Origin: an uncultured Oscillibacter sp.
Lineage (GTDB): Bacteria; Bacillota; Clostridia; Oscillospirales; Oscillospiraceae
Direction: 5' to 3'
Assembly (NCBI GenBank): GCA_910585245.1
Contig: CAJUCO010000039.1
Location: 1 to 23,342, forward strand
DNA: 23,342 bases
The translations under genes and the position numbers were made by a program. Of this stretch, positions 1 through 7,901 are shown in pieces. The notes beneath the pieces were generated by a model. The model was not told where the DNA came from. It ran no database searches and saw only the letters and a list, made by a program, of their open reading frames with translations. How positions within the stretch are numbered: the stretch's first letter is position 1; the number at the start of each line of letters is the position of its first letter.

Positions 1-1242
1 GGAAACACCGTCACCACCGGCTCCGTCACCATCCCCATGATGAAGCGCACCGGCTATCAGGGGGAATTTGCCGCGGCTGTGGAGGCGGCGGCCTCCACCG
101 GCGGACAGATCATGCCCCCCATTATGGGCGCGGCGGCCTTCCTCATGGCGGAGTATATGGACACCACCTACGCCAACGTGGCGGTGAAGGCCATCCTCCC
201 CGCCCTTTTGTATTTCACCGGCATCTTCCTGGCCGTCCATCTGGAGGCCCGCCGTCTGGACCTGAAGGGCGTCCCCCGGGACCAGCTCCCCAAGTTCGGC
301 ATTTTGATTCGCAGCATCTATCTGCTTCTCCCCCTGGTGGTCCTGGTGTGGATGGTCTCCACCAACACCCGGACCCTCCAGTACTCCGCCTCCATCGCCA
401 TTTTGCTGGCCATTCTGGTGAGCCTGCCCCATCTCTTCACAGACAGCCGGAACCAGCACAGCGAGGGCTTCGCCGTCCACTTTGTAAAGGACGTCGCCTC
501 CATGACCGTCAACGCCCTGGAGGCCGGAGGCCGGAGCTGCATCACCGTGGCCGTGGCCTGCTCCATGGCGGGCATTGTGGCCGGGTGCATCACGGTGACG
601 GGCCTTGCCTCCAAGCTGATCAACGCGGTGGTGAACATCAGCGGCATGATTCCCTATCCGCCGGTTTCCCTGTTCATCGCCCTGTTTTTGACCATGTTGT
701 GCTGCATCGTCCTGGGTATGGGCGTGCCCACCACGGCCAACTACTGCATCATGGCCTCCACCTGCGCCCCCATCCTGATTCAGCTGGGCATCGGAAAGAT
801 TCCCGCCCACTTCTTCGTCTTCTATTTCGGCATTGTGGCGGACATCACGCCTCCGGTGGCCCTGGCGGCCTACGCGGGCAGCGCCATCGCCAAATCCGAC
901 CCCATGAAAACCGGCGTCAACGCCACAAAGCTGGCCATCGCCGCCTTCATCGTCCCCTATATCTTCGCCTACAGCCCGGAGATGCTCTTTGTCAACGACC
1001 CCAATGTCCTCCAGGTGATCCAGATCGTGGTCAGCGCCTTGCTTGGCATCTTCGGCGTGGCCGCTGCCCTGAACGGCTATCTCTTCCGGCCCATCCCCAA
1101 GTGGATGCGGCTGGCCCTGATCATGGCGGGTCTGGCCATGATGATCCCCGGCGACCTCACGGACGTGGTGGGTCTCGCCGCCCTGTCGGTCCTGGTCTTC
1201 TATCAAAGGTCCATGGCGAAAAAGAATCCCCCGCACTCTTGA
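1..1242 (+). CDS. TRAP transporter fused permease (DctM-type large subunit), 3' part
   Basis: Reading frame 1 is open from the first base, so the gene starts upstream of the window; about 413 residues of its C-terminal part are visible. The segment GQIMPPIMGAAAF near the start and the GMGVPTTANYCIMAS stretch in the middle are typical of the DctM-like large membrane subunit of TRAP transporters, especially the 4TM/12TM fused permeases paired with TAXI-type binding proteins. Many hydrophobic helices follow one another to the C-terminus, which ends in a short basic tail. TRAP systems are sodium-driven secondary importers of organic acids and amino acids; the substrate cannot be read from the permease. 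No binding-protein gene is visible, and if present it would lie upstream. The TGA stop is followed at once by a terminator, so this is the last gene of its unit. Family is sure, substrate unknown. Confidence 0.9.
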   Translation, partial: GNTVTTGSVTIPMMKRTGYQGEFAAAVEAAASTGGQIMPPIMGAAAFLMAEYMDTTYANVAVKAILPALLYFTGIFLAVHLEARRLDLKGVPRDQLPKFGILIRSIYLLLPLVVLVWMVSTNTRTLQYSASIAILLAILVSLPHLFTDSRNQHSEGFAVHFVKDVASMTVNALEAGGRSCITVAVACSMAGIVAGCITVTGLASKLINAVVNISGMIPYPPVSLFIALFLTMLCCIVLGMGVPTTANYCIMASTCAPILIQLGIGKIPAHFFVFYFGIVADITPPVALAAYAGSAIAKSDPMKTGVNATKLAIAAFIVPYIFAYSPEMLFVNDPNVLQVIQIVVSALLGIFGVAAALNGYLFRPIPKWMRLALIMAGLAMMIPGDLTDVVGLAALSVLVFYQRSMAKKNPPHS

Positions 1243-1255
1243 GTTTTCTCCCCTG

Positions 1256-1283
1256 AAACCGCCCTGAAACGGGGCGGTTTTTT
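1256..1283 (+). terminator. Rho-independent terminator after the TRAP permease
   Basis: The arms AAACCGCCC (1256-1264) and GGGCGGTTT (1272-1280) pair perfectly around a short loop, and the T-run continues to 1283. It lies 14 bases after the permease stop. Confidence 0.85.
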
Positions 1284-1576
1284 CCTAAGGGCGGTCACAT
1301 ACCGAAAATTTCTTTTGCTCCCATATTTTTGTACAGGATTTTCCGAAACCTTTCCATCCCCTTCGACGTCTTAACTTATAGGGGCTGTTGCCCTGTCTTC
1401 AGAAAATCTTAAGAAATCTGTAACCGTTTTGTTGTTGTTTTCCCCAGCGAACTGTTCTAGTATCAATGATACAGTTTAGATGCTTCCATCTGTTACCCTG
1501 TTCCTGAGCCTACATAACGGCAAATGTTCGAACCGCCGTTTCAAAAATCCCACCCAACCGATGAAGGAGAACGCCT
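1284..1576 (+). promoter_or_regulatory. Upstream region of the export operon: possible promoter with overlapping inverted repeat
   Basis: This AT-richer non-coding stretch leads into the adaptor gene. A weak sigma-A-like promoter can be placed at TTGTTT (1435-1440) and TAGTAT (1458-1463) with a 17-base spacer. A perfect inverted repeat, GTATC-AAT-GATAC (1460-1472), overlaps the -10 box and the expected start of transcription, as a repressor operator would. A palindromic TCTTAAGA lies at 1407-1414. No regulator gene is adjacent in the window. The boxes are poor matches, so the promoter is tentative; the inverted repeat is seen directly. Confidence 0.4.
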
Positions 1577-3277
1577 ATGTCACAAGTCATGGATCGCGAA
1601 CAGCAGACCGGGGCCCCCCAGACGGCCCCTGAAACGCCCCCGCCTCCCGCGCCGGAGACGGCGGAGAAGACCTCCCTTTGGAAGAAGTGGAAGGGGATGC
1701 CCCGGAAAAAGCGGCGCAAAATCGTCCGGTGGTTTATCACCCTCTTGGTCCTCATCGCCGCCGGCCTGGGGGTCTGGAAGTTCCTGTCCACCAAAAAAGG
1801 CGGAGAGGCGACGGAAGTCCTCACCGACGTGGTGCAGTACAACTCCATCACCTCCATTGTGGAAGGAAGCGGACTCACCAAGGCCAGAGACAGCGAAACC
1901 ATTACCATCGCCACCACGGGAACCGTCAGCGAAGTGTTCGTCAGCGAAGGCGACACCGTGGAGCCGGGAACTCCCCTTTTTATCATCGACTCCGATGCCG
2001 CCCGCACTGCCGTGGACAAGGCGCGGCAGGACGTGCTGGGCCGGGAGAAGCAGCTCAACGCCCTTTTGAAGGATGTGGCGGGCCTCAACCTGGCGGCGGG
2101 CTACCCCGGCAAACTGATGGAAGTGGTGGACCTGAACCCCGGCGACACTATTTCCAAAGGGCAAAAGGTGGCCGTTCTGGCGGATGACACCCGCTTGCGC
2201 CTCACCCAATACTACAGCTACGCTTACGAGGGCATGATCCACACCGGCCAGAGCGTGGATGTGTCCATCCCCGCCCTGATGAGCTCCCTCCCCGGCACGG
2301 TGGAGGCGGTCCACATGGTCAGCCGCATCACGCCGGAGGGCACCAAGCTTTTCTCCGCCGACATATTGGTGGAAAACCAGGGAGCTCTCAGCGCCGAGAT
2401 GGCGGCCTCCGCCATTGTGACGGTGGGGGAGGAAACCGTCTACCCCTATGAACCCGGAAAGCTGGAGTATTACCGCACCGGCGATCTTACCTCCACCGTC
2501 AACGGTACCGTCCTTTCCAGTTCCCTGGTGGACTTCCTCCAGGTCAGTGCCGGACAGGTTCTGGTCCGGGTGGACGGCGAGGACAGCGAGGCCGAGATCT
2601 TCTCTGCCCAGCAGAGCCTGGAGGAGGCCCAGAAAACACTGGAAACCGCCGAGAAAAATCTGGCCAACTGCAGCGCCTCCGCCTCCATCGCGGGCAAGGT
2701 CATCGGACTGACCATGAAACCCGGAGACGAAATCGCAGCCAACACCACGGTGGTCACCATCTCCGACACCTCCTCCCTGATTGTCAACGCCACGGTGGAC
2801 GAGCGGAATGTCAGCGCCGTCCAGGCGGGAACCATGGTGGACCTGGACCAGTGGGGCAATACCGCCATGGGAACGGTGGAAAGCGTCAGCCTCTCCAGTA
2901 CGATCAACAACGGCGTAGCCACCTACCCCATGGTGATCTCGGTGGACAACGCGGAAGAAACCCTCCAGGTCAACAGTTACATCAACTATAAACTCACTGC
3001 CAGCGAAAACGACAACTGCCTGGTGCTGCCCCTCCAGTCCGTCCGCACTGTCTCCACCGAGGAGGGCGAGACCCTGACGGTGGTCTACGTCAAGGGCGAC
3101 CGGCCGGACAACGTGGTGGAAAACATCATGGCCGACGAGACCATTCCCGAGGGCTTCTGGCCCGTGGCCGTGGAAATCGGCATCTCCGACAACTACAATG
3201 TGGAGATCAAGTCCGGCGTGGAGGAAGGCACCGAGGTCTTCACCCAGATTCAGTCGGCCAACCCCTGGGGTTACTGA
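1577..3277 (+). CDS. Membrane-fusion (HlyD/MacA-like) adaptor of an ABC exporter, two tandem modules
   Basis: A 566-residue adaptor for the ABC exporter encoded just downstream. The N-terminus is a proline-rich cytosolic tail (1-30), a basic stretch (36-49) and one membrane anchor (about 51-70), so the bulk is extracytoplasmic. A first lipoyl-type half-motif (about 105-140, with VSEGDTVEPGTPLFIID) and its partner (about 172-203, LNPGDTISKGQKVAVL) flank a short helical hairpin, followed by a barrel-like part. A second set follows: lipoyl half 305-335, coiled coil 340-366 (SAQQSLEEAQKTLETAEK), lipoyl half 367-398 (MKPGDEIAANTTVVTI), barrel 400-480 and a membrane-proximal C-terminus. Usual MacA/HlyD adaptors of 350-450 residues carry one set. 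The ATG has AAGGAGA six bases upstream. The ATPase start follows the stop after one base, so the genes are cotranscribed. The substrate is unknown. Confidence 0.85.
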   Translation: MSQVMDREQQTGAPQTAPETPPPPAPETAEKTSLWKKWKGMPRKKRRKIVRWFITLLVLIAAGLGVWKFLSTKKGGEATEVLTDVVQYNSITSIVEGSGLTKARDSETITIATTGTVSEVFVSEGDTVEPGTPLFIIDSDAARTAVDKARQDVLGREKQLNALLKDVAGLNLAAGYPGKLMEVVDLNPGDTISKGQKVAVLADDTRLRLTQYYSYAYEGMIHTGQSVDVSIPALMSSLPGTVEAVHMVSRITPEGTKLFSADILVENQGALSAEMAASAIVTVGEETVYPYEPGKLEYYRTGDLTSTVNGTVLSSSLVDFLQVSAGQVLVRVDGEDSEAEIFSAQQSLEEAQKTLETAEKNLANCSASASIAGKVIGLTMKPGDEIAANTTVVTISDTSSLIVNATVDERNVSAVQAGTMVDLDQWGNTAMGTVESVSLSSTINNGVATYPMVISVDNAEETLQVNSYINYKLTASENDNCLVLPLQSVRTVSTEEGETLTVVYVKGDRPDNVVENIMADETIPEGFWPVAVEIGISDNYNVEIKSGVEEGTEVFTQIQSANPWGY

Positions 3278-3278
3278 T

Positions 3279-3980
3279 ATGGCAAATCTGATTGAATTAA
3301 AGAATATCTTCAAGATCTACAGCGAGGGTCTTGAAAGCGAGGTCCGGGCCCTGGACGGGATCTCCCTCACGGTGCAGCGGGGGGAATTCGTGGCCATCGT
3401 GGGCCAGTCCGGCTCCGGCAAGTCCACTATGATGAACGTCCTGGGCTGCCTGGACATTCCCACCCGGGGGGACTACCTCCTGGACGGCACCGACGTCCGG
3501 GAGCTGACGGACACGGAGCTCAGCCGCATCCGAAACAAGGAAATCGGCTTCATCTTCCAGCAGTACAACCTGATTCAGACTTTGACGGTGCTGGAAAATG
3601 TGGAGCTTCCCCTGATTTACCAGGGCATCCGGGCGGATGACCGCTATGACATGGCCCTGGAGGCCCTGGACCGGGTGGGCCTTTCCAAGCGGGTCAAGCA
3701 CAAGCCCACGGAGATGTCCGGTGGCCAGCAGCAGCGGGTGGCCATTGCCCGGGCCATCGCCACCAAGCCCCCCATCATCATGGCCGACGAGCCCACGGGA
3801 GCTCTGGACTCCCGGACGGGCCACGAGGTGCTGGAGTTCCTCCAGCAATTGAACCGGGAGGGCACCACGGTCATCCTCATCACCCATGACAACGGAATCG
3901 CCGCCACGGCCCGGCGCTGCGTGCGGTTGACGGACGGGAAAGTCGTGGAGGACAAGGAACAGGAGGTGGACTGGTTTTGA
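3279..3980 (+). CDS. ABC transporter ATP-binding protein, MacB/LolD type
   Basis: A 233-residue cytosolic ATPase that powers the adjoining FtsX-type permease. All nucleotide-binding motifs are present: Walker A GQSGSGKST (42-50), Q-loop FIFQQYN, signature MSGGQQQRVAIARA, Walker B IIMADEPTGALD, and the H-loop ITHD. The lineage signature fits the MacB/LolD/FtsE group that works with MacB-like permeases rather than with classical importers. The start is the ATG at 3279, one base after the adaptor stop; an upstream in-frame Met would overlap the adaptor by about 80 bases and is unlikely. The frame ends in TGA at 3978-3980, which overlaps the TTG start of the permease, so the two are translationally coupled. 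Confidence 0.92.
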   Translation: MANLIELKNIFKIYSEGLESEVRALDGISLTVQRGEFVAIVGQSGSGKSTMMNVLGCLDIPTRGDYLLDGTDVRELTDTELSRIRNKEIGFIFQQYNLIQTLTVLENVELPLIYQGIRADDRYDMALEALDRVGLSKRVKHKPTEMSGGQQQRVAIARAIATKPPIIMADEPTGALDSRTGHEVLEFLQQLNREGTTVILITHDNGIAATARRCVRLTDGKVVEDKEQEVDWF

Positions 3981-5236
3981 ACATCCGGCAGGCAGTGAAA
4001 ATGGCCTGGAAGTCCATCATCGGCAAAAAGGGCCGGTCCATGCTGACCATGTTGGGCGTCATCATCGGCATCGCGGCGGTGATGACCATTGTCTCCGTCA
4101 TGAGCGGCTACGCGGCGAAAACCATGGAACAGTTCTCCGCCATGGGCAGCAACAAAATCACCATAAATGTATACAGCTATGTGTACACGGAAGATGAAAA
4201 CGGAAACATGGTTCCTGCGGGGAAGGACTATTTCCCGGACCTGTACGCCTATTGTAAATCCATCCCCCAATACATTGTGGGCATCACGCCGGAGGCTTAT
4301 GCCAGCGTCAATGTGGTCTACGGCACCAAAAACTCTGCCAACTTCCAATGGGACTGGGAGACCCAAACCGGCCAACGGGCTCCCACCGTCTATTATGTCA
4401 GCAATCAGTACAGCGCCTGTAACAACCTGACCATCACCCAGGGCCGGGACCTGGGTGAGCTGGACATCGAGCGGTATAACCAGGTCTGCGTCCTGGGCTC
4501 TCAGGCGGCGGAGGCCTTCTTCGACTCCGCGAACCCGGTGGGCAAGGTTCTCCAGCTCAACGGGCAGAACTTTGAGGTGGTGGGGGTCTACGCCCCCCGC
4601 CTCACCGGCAGCGATGCCCAGAGCAGCTTTATCGACAATTTCATTCTCTTGCCTTACACGGCCCAGCGTCTGCTGGGGGGCGAGCGGATTGAGAGTTTCA
4701 TCGTCAAGGCCAAGGACGGCGTCTCCACCACGGAGGTGGCCACCCGCATCCGTGGCTTTTTGAAGGGCCTGGTAGACCCGGCCACCGGAGACTCCTATGT
4801 CAGCCCCGACGACCGCTGGCAACAGAGCATGAACGAGCAGATGGGCATGATCTCCCTGGTGCTGGGCGGCATCGCCGCCATCTCCTTGCTGGTGGGCGGC
4901 ATCGGCATCATGAACATCATGCTGGTGACGGTGACGGAGCGGACGAGAGAAATCGGCATCCGCCGGGCCATCGGCGCCCAGCGGAGCAGCATCGTCACTC
5001 AGTTCCTCATTGAGGCGGCCATGCTCTGTGGCATTGGTGGCATCATCGGCATTTTGATCGGCACCCTGGGCTGTTACATCGCGGGAAACCTGCTCTTCCA
5101 AATGACCATTTACCCCTCCGCCAGCGTGACGGCCGGGGCCCTTGGCTTCTCGGTGCTGCTGGGTCTTATCTTCGGAAGTTATCCGGCCATTAAGGCCGCC
5201 AAGCTCCAGCCTGTGGAGGCACTGCGGGCCGAGTAA
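3977..5236 (+). CDS. MacB-like ABC transporter permease (FtsX family)
   Basis: A 419-residue permease with the MacB layout: one N-terminal membrane helix (about 22-44), a large extracytoplasmic domain (about 50-285), and three C-terminal helices (about 291-316, 341-370, 384-402). The cytoplasmic segment TERTREIGIRRAIGA (320-334) is the conserved coupling region of FtsX/MacB permeases, and the C-terminus KAAKLQPVEALR is also typical. The start codon is TTG (3977-3979), overlapping the ATPase stop; a full AGGAGGTG at 3961-3968 lies eight bases before it, and the N-terminus MNIRQAVKMAWKSI matches family members. With the adaptor and ATPase it should form an exporter of peptides, lipoproteins or drugs across the single membrane. 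The substrate is not visible. Confidence 0.92.
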   Translation: MNIRQAVKMAWKSIIGKKGRSMLTMLGVIIGIAAVMTIVSVMSGYAAKTMEQFSAMGSNKITINVYSYVYTEDENGNMVPAGKDYFPDLYAYCKSIPQYIVGITPEAYASVNVVYGTKNSANFQWDWETQTGQRAPTVYYVSNQYSACNNLTITQGRDLGELDIERYNQVCVLGSQAAEAFFDSANPVGKVLQLNGQNFEVVGVYAPRLTGSDAQSSFIDNFILLPYTAQRLLGGERIESFIVKAKDGVSTTEVATRIRGFLKGLVDPATGDSYVSPDDRWQQSMNEQMGMISLVLGGIAAISLLVGGIGIMNIMLVTVTERTREIGIRRAIGAQRSSIVTQFLIEAAMLCGIGGIIGILIGTLGCYIAGNLLFQMTIYPSASVTAGALGFSVLLGLIFGSYPAIKAAKLQPVEALRAE

Positions 5237-5250
5237 ATCCCCCTGCGGGA

Positions 5251-5316
5251 GCGGGCCTGCGCCGCCTGCTTTCCTCCGGTGAAACGGAGGAACCCAAGGC
5301 GGACGCAAGGGCCCGC
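5251..5316. repeat. Long near-perfect hairpin element between permease and SLH gene
   Basis: Nested arms pair over almost the whole length: GCGGGCC (5251-5257) with GGCCCGC (5310-5316), TGCG (5258-5261) with CGCA (5304-5307), CCGCCT (5262-5267) with AGGCGG (5297-5302), and TTCCTCCG (5271-5278) with CGGAGGAA (5285-5292) around a GTGAAA loop. No T-run follows, so it is not a plain intrinsic terminator; GCCCCTACA follows it. It looks like a dispersed REP-like intergenic element or an mRNA 3'-end stabiliser. Only one copy is visible here. Confidence 0.65.
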
Positions 5317-5363
5317 CCCTACAAACCGGCATTCTTGAAATTCCATTCAAGTGGAGGAAGATT

Positions 5364-7658
5364 ATGAAAACACGCATCTTGTCCCTGCTGCTTCTTATGT
5401 CCATGGCGGCGTCCCTGCTGGTCCTGCCCGCCCAGGCCGCTCCGCCCCCCAACCGTTTTTACGACCTGAACGGCGACGCCTACGCATCGGTGGAGTCCTT
5501 GCGGCTCATGGGCGTGATGGACGGCTTTTCCGACGGGAATTTCCGCCCCAACAGTCAGCTCACCCGGGCACAGTTTTGTAAAATGGTGGTCTGCGCGCTT
5601 AACGCCGAAGACGAGCTGGGCCTCTATCGCACCGTCACCGTCTACCCGGATGTGAAGCCCTCCCACTGGGCGGCGGCCTACATCAATATGGCCTCCAAAG
5701 GCAAAAACGCCATCTCCGGCTTTTCCGACGGTAAGTTCTATCCGGACCGCACCGTCACTCTGGGGCAGGCGGCCACCATTCTCCTCCGGGTCCTGGGGTA
5801 CAAGGACGAGAACATCGGCGGCGTGTGGCCGGACAGCTATCTGTCCTTTGCCGCCTCCATCGGCCTCACCGACGGGGTGGACACCACAAAGGGAAATTCC
5901 CCTCTCAACCGAAGCGACGCCGCCATTCTCTTTAACAACCTCCTTCGGGCGGACGTCCAGGGGGAGAAGTCCACCAGCGCCTTCCTGGCCTCCGCCGGAC
6001 TGACCGCCGTGCCCGACATGGTGCTGGTGTCCTCCAACGCCCGGGGCCCCGACGGCAAGGAAACCGCCATGCTCTTCTCCGACGGCTCCCTTTACCAGAT
6101 GGCCGGGGACAAGGCCTCCAACGGCTCTCTCAACGGCCTGAAGGGCACGCTGGTGCTGGAGGGTCAAAAGGTCCGCACCTTCCTCCCCGACGCCCAGGGT
6201 ATCAGCCGCGTCATCACCGTGGCCAAGGCCGAAGCCACCCAGATCACCGACCGCTCCGGCGCCAAATATACCATCACCGGCAAAACCAAGGTCTACCGCA
6301 ACGGCGCGGAAACCAGTTGGAGCGAGGCCCGCACCTGGGTGAATCCCGGCGCGTCCTTGACGCTGTACCTGGGCACTGCCGGCAACGTGGAATTTATCTT
6401 CATCGGCGGCGGCGACAGCTCTACTGAGGCGATTGTGGTCTATGAAAAGGGCTCTTCCAAGGGCTTTGAGTCCCTCACCGGAAACGTGGGAGGCTACACA
6501 ATCTACAAAAACGGCTGTAGGGCCAACGCCAAAGATATGCGCCCCTATGACGTGGCCACTTATTCCAGCTCCACCAACACCATCCGGGTCTCGGACACCC
6601 GCCTGACGGGCTACTACGAGTCCTGCACCCCCAGTCCCATGGAGCCCACCTCCATCCACCTTCTGGGTCGTGACTTCGACGTTTTAACCACCGCCCAGTC
6701 CTCTCTCGCCAAGTTCCGTCCCGGCGACCAGATCACCCTGCTGCTGACGGAGGACAACAAAGTGGCCGGCGCGGTGAAACCGGGCACCGCCGGGGCCTCC
6801 GCCAACGCCATTGGCATCGCCACCTCGGTTTCCGGCGGAAGCGTCAAGGTGGAACTCCTCTGCGGCATTTCCATTGAGGGAACCGTGGACCTGGGCGACG
6901 ACGGCAACGGAACCAGCCAGATCCGCCAGGAAGAACTGAACCGGATGCAAAACCGTTTGGTCCGGGTCACCTCCACCGGGAAGAAGACCATTGGTCTGGC
7001 CCGCCTGGGCGGCGGTGTCTCCGGCGCTCTGGATCTGGAAAAACGGCGGATTGGCAACGCCAATTTGGCGGAGACCGTCAGCGTCTTCCGCTACACCGCC
7101 AAGGGCATTGAAACCCTCAGCCTGAGCGACCTGGGGGCCGGTCCCATCCCCAACGGGGAAATCAGCTACGCCCACCTCAACTGGGCGGGGCAGGTGGACA
7201 TCATCGCCCTGGGCGCTGTCAACGACGGCTCCGTCCTCTATGGCCGCACCTCTGTCACCATGGATGACGGACAGGATGTCTTACGCATCTCCATTTACAA
7301 CGACCAGGGTCTGGTGGCCGGTCCCTTCCGGAGCCATTATGACATCAGTGGCGGCGTGTATGTGGCGGCGGTAGAGTCCAATGACGGTACCGGCTTCTCC
7401 AGTATCCGCCCGCTGACCGCCTTGAAGGAGGTCCCCAACACCGCCTGGAGCGGCGAAAGCGCCGTCACGGTGGAGGGCCGGAGCTATACCATCCCCGTCA
7501 CCGTTATGGCCTATAACAAAGATTCCCACGAGTGGATTTCTCCCTCTGACGGAAAGAGCATTGTGGAAATTGCCCACGCTTACGCGCAAAAATGCGATAT
7601 GTACGCCAGCGAAGATGGCGTAATCCGCATCATTGAGGTGGGCGGAGATTTCCGCTGA
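5364..7658 (+). CDS. S-layer homology (SLH) domain cell-wall protein
   Basis: A 764-residue exported protein. The signal peptide is clear: Lys/Arg near the start, a Leu-rich core, and a probable cleavage after AQA near residue 26. Three SLH modules follow at about 31-77, 92-145 and 153-195; each has the aromatic/DGxF pattern, as in MDGFSDGNFRPNSQLTRAQF and SGFSDGKFYPDRTVT. SLH triplets bind pyruvylated secondary wall polymers and hold proteins at the surface of Gram-positive cells. The remaining 560 residues are rich in Gly, Thr, Ser and predicted beta structure, without a catalytic motif I can name. The ATG at 5364 has GGAGG six bases before it. The gene lies 127 bases after the exporter operon on the same strand, separated by a hairpin, so linked expression is possible but not shown. 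It ends at a strong terminator. Confidence 0.88.
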   Translation: MKTRILSLLLLMSMAASLLVLPAQAAPPPNRFYDLNGDAYASVESLRLMGVMDGFSDGNFRPNSQLTRAQFCKMVVCALNAEDELGLYRTVTVYPDVKPSHWAAAYINMASKGKNAISGFSDGKFYPDRTVTLGQAATILLRVLGYKDENIGGVWPDSYLSFAASIGLTDGVDTTKGNSPLNRSDAAILFNNLLRADVQGEKSTSAFLASAGLTAVPDMVLVSSNARGPDGKETAMLFSDGSLYQMAGDKASNGSLNGLKGTLVLEGQKVRTFLPDAQGISRVITVAKAEATQITDRSGAKYTITGKTKVYRNGAETSWSEARTWVNPGASLTLYLGTAGNVEFIFIGGGDSSTEAIVVYEKGSSKGFESLTGNVGGYTIYKNGCRANAKDMRPYDVATYSSSTNTIRVSDTRLTGYYESCTPSPMEPTSIHLLGRDFDVLTTAQSSLAKFRPGDQITLLLTEDNKVAGAVKPGTAGASANAIGIATSVSGGSVKVELLCGISIEGTVDLGDDGNGTSQIRQEELNRMQNRLVRVTSTGKKTIGLARLGGGVSGALDLEKRRIGNANLAETVSVFRYTAKGIETLSLSDLGAGPIPNGEISYAHLNWAGQVDIIALGAVNDGSVLYGRTSVTMDDGQDVLRISIYNDQGLVAGPFRSHYDISGGVYVAAVESNDGTGFSSIRPLTALKEVPNTAWSGESAVTVEGRSYTIPVTVMAYNKDSHEWISPSDGKSIVEIAHAYAQKCDMYASEDGVIRIIEVGGDFR

Positions 7659-7687
7659 GATCTTCGGTATCCCAGAAAATTTCCGCA

Positions 7688-7720
7688 AAGCGCCCGGACG
7701 TTGTGTCCGGGCGCTTCCTT
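7688..7720 (+). terminator. Rho-independent terminator after the SLH gene
   Basis: A ten-base perfect stem, GCGCCCGGAC (7690-7699) with GTCCGGGCGC (7705-7714), is extended by AA/TT and followed by a T-rich tail. Confidence 0.85.
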
Positions 7721-7740
7721 TGCTCCAGATTCGGAAGGCG

Positions 7741-7769
7741 TTGCAAAAACAGGCTGTTCATGTTATAAT
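7741..7769 (+). promoter_or_regulatory. Strong sigma-A promoter of the mtnA operon
   Basis: TTGCAA (7741-7746) and a perfect TATAAT (7764-7769) are 17 bases apart, and a TG at 7761-7762 gives an extended -10. Transcription should start near 7776, leaving an untranslated leader of about 125 bases. Confidence 0.85.
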
Positions 7770-7785
7770 TTGGAAGATCTCACTG

Positions 7786-7824
7786 CCGCGGTTGAAAAAG
7801 CAAACGCGTCTTTTTAACCGGCGG
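7786..7824 (+). promoter_or_regulatory. Bulged hairpin in the mtnA 5' leader
   Basis: CCGC/GCGG, GGTT/AACC and AAAAAG/CTTTTT pair in series with two single-base bulges around a nine-base loop (7801-7809). The leader lacks the conserved core of SAM-I riboswitches that often precede methionine-salvage genes. The hairpin is seen directly; any regulatory role is inference. Confidence 0.4.
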
Positions 7825-7901
7825 ACCCCTGACCGGCAATCCTTCTCCCCGGCCTAATCCGACCGTTCCATCCCGAGGCCTCACAAGAAAGGAGTCTCCC
7901 C

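Noticed and set aside
1580..3313. 577-residue open frame antisense to the adaptor gene
   Set aside because: GC-rich shadow: the sense strand has a clear adaptor with binding site and domains, and the antisense product is Gly/His/Val-rich without motifs.
3644..5452. 602-residue open frame antisense to the ATPase and permease
   Set aside because: Shadow of two certain ABC transporter genes; no binding site, no family motif.
7776..7901. SAM riboswitch before mtnA
   Set aside because: A short GACCGGCAAT stretch recalls part of SAM-I, but the conserved core and the P1-P4 arrangement are missing.
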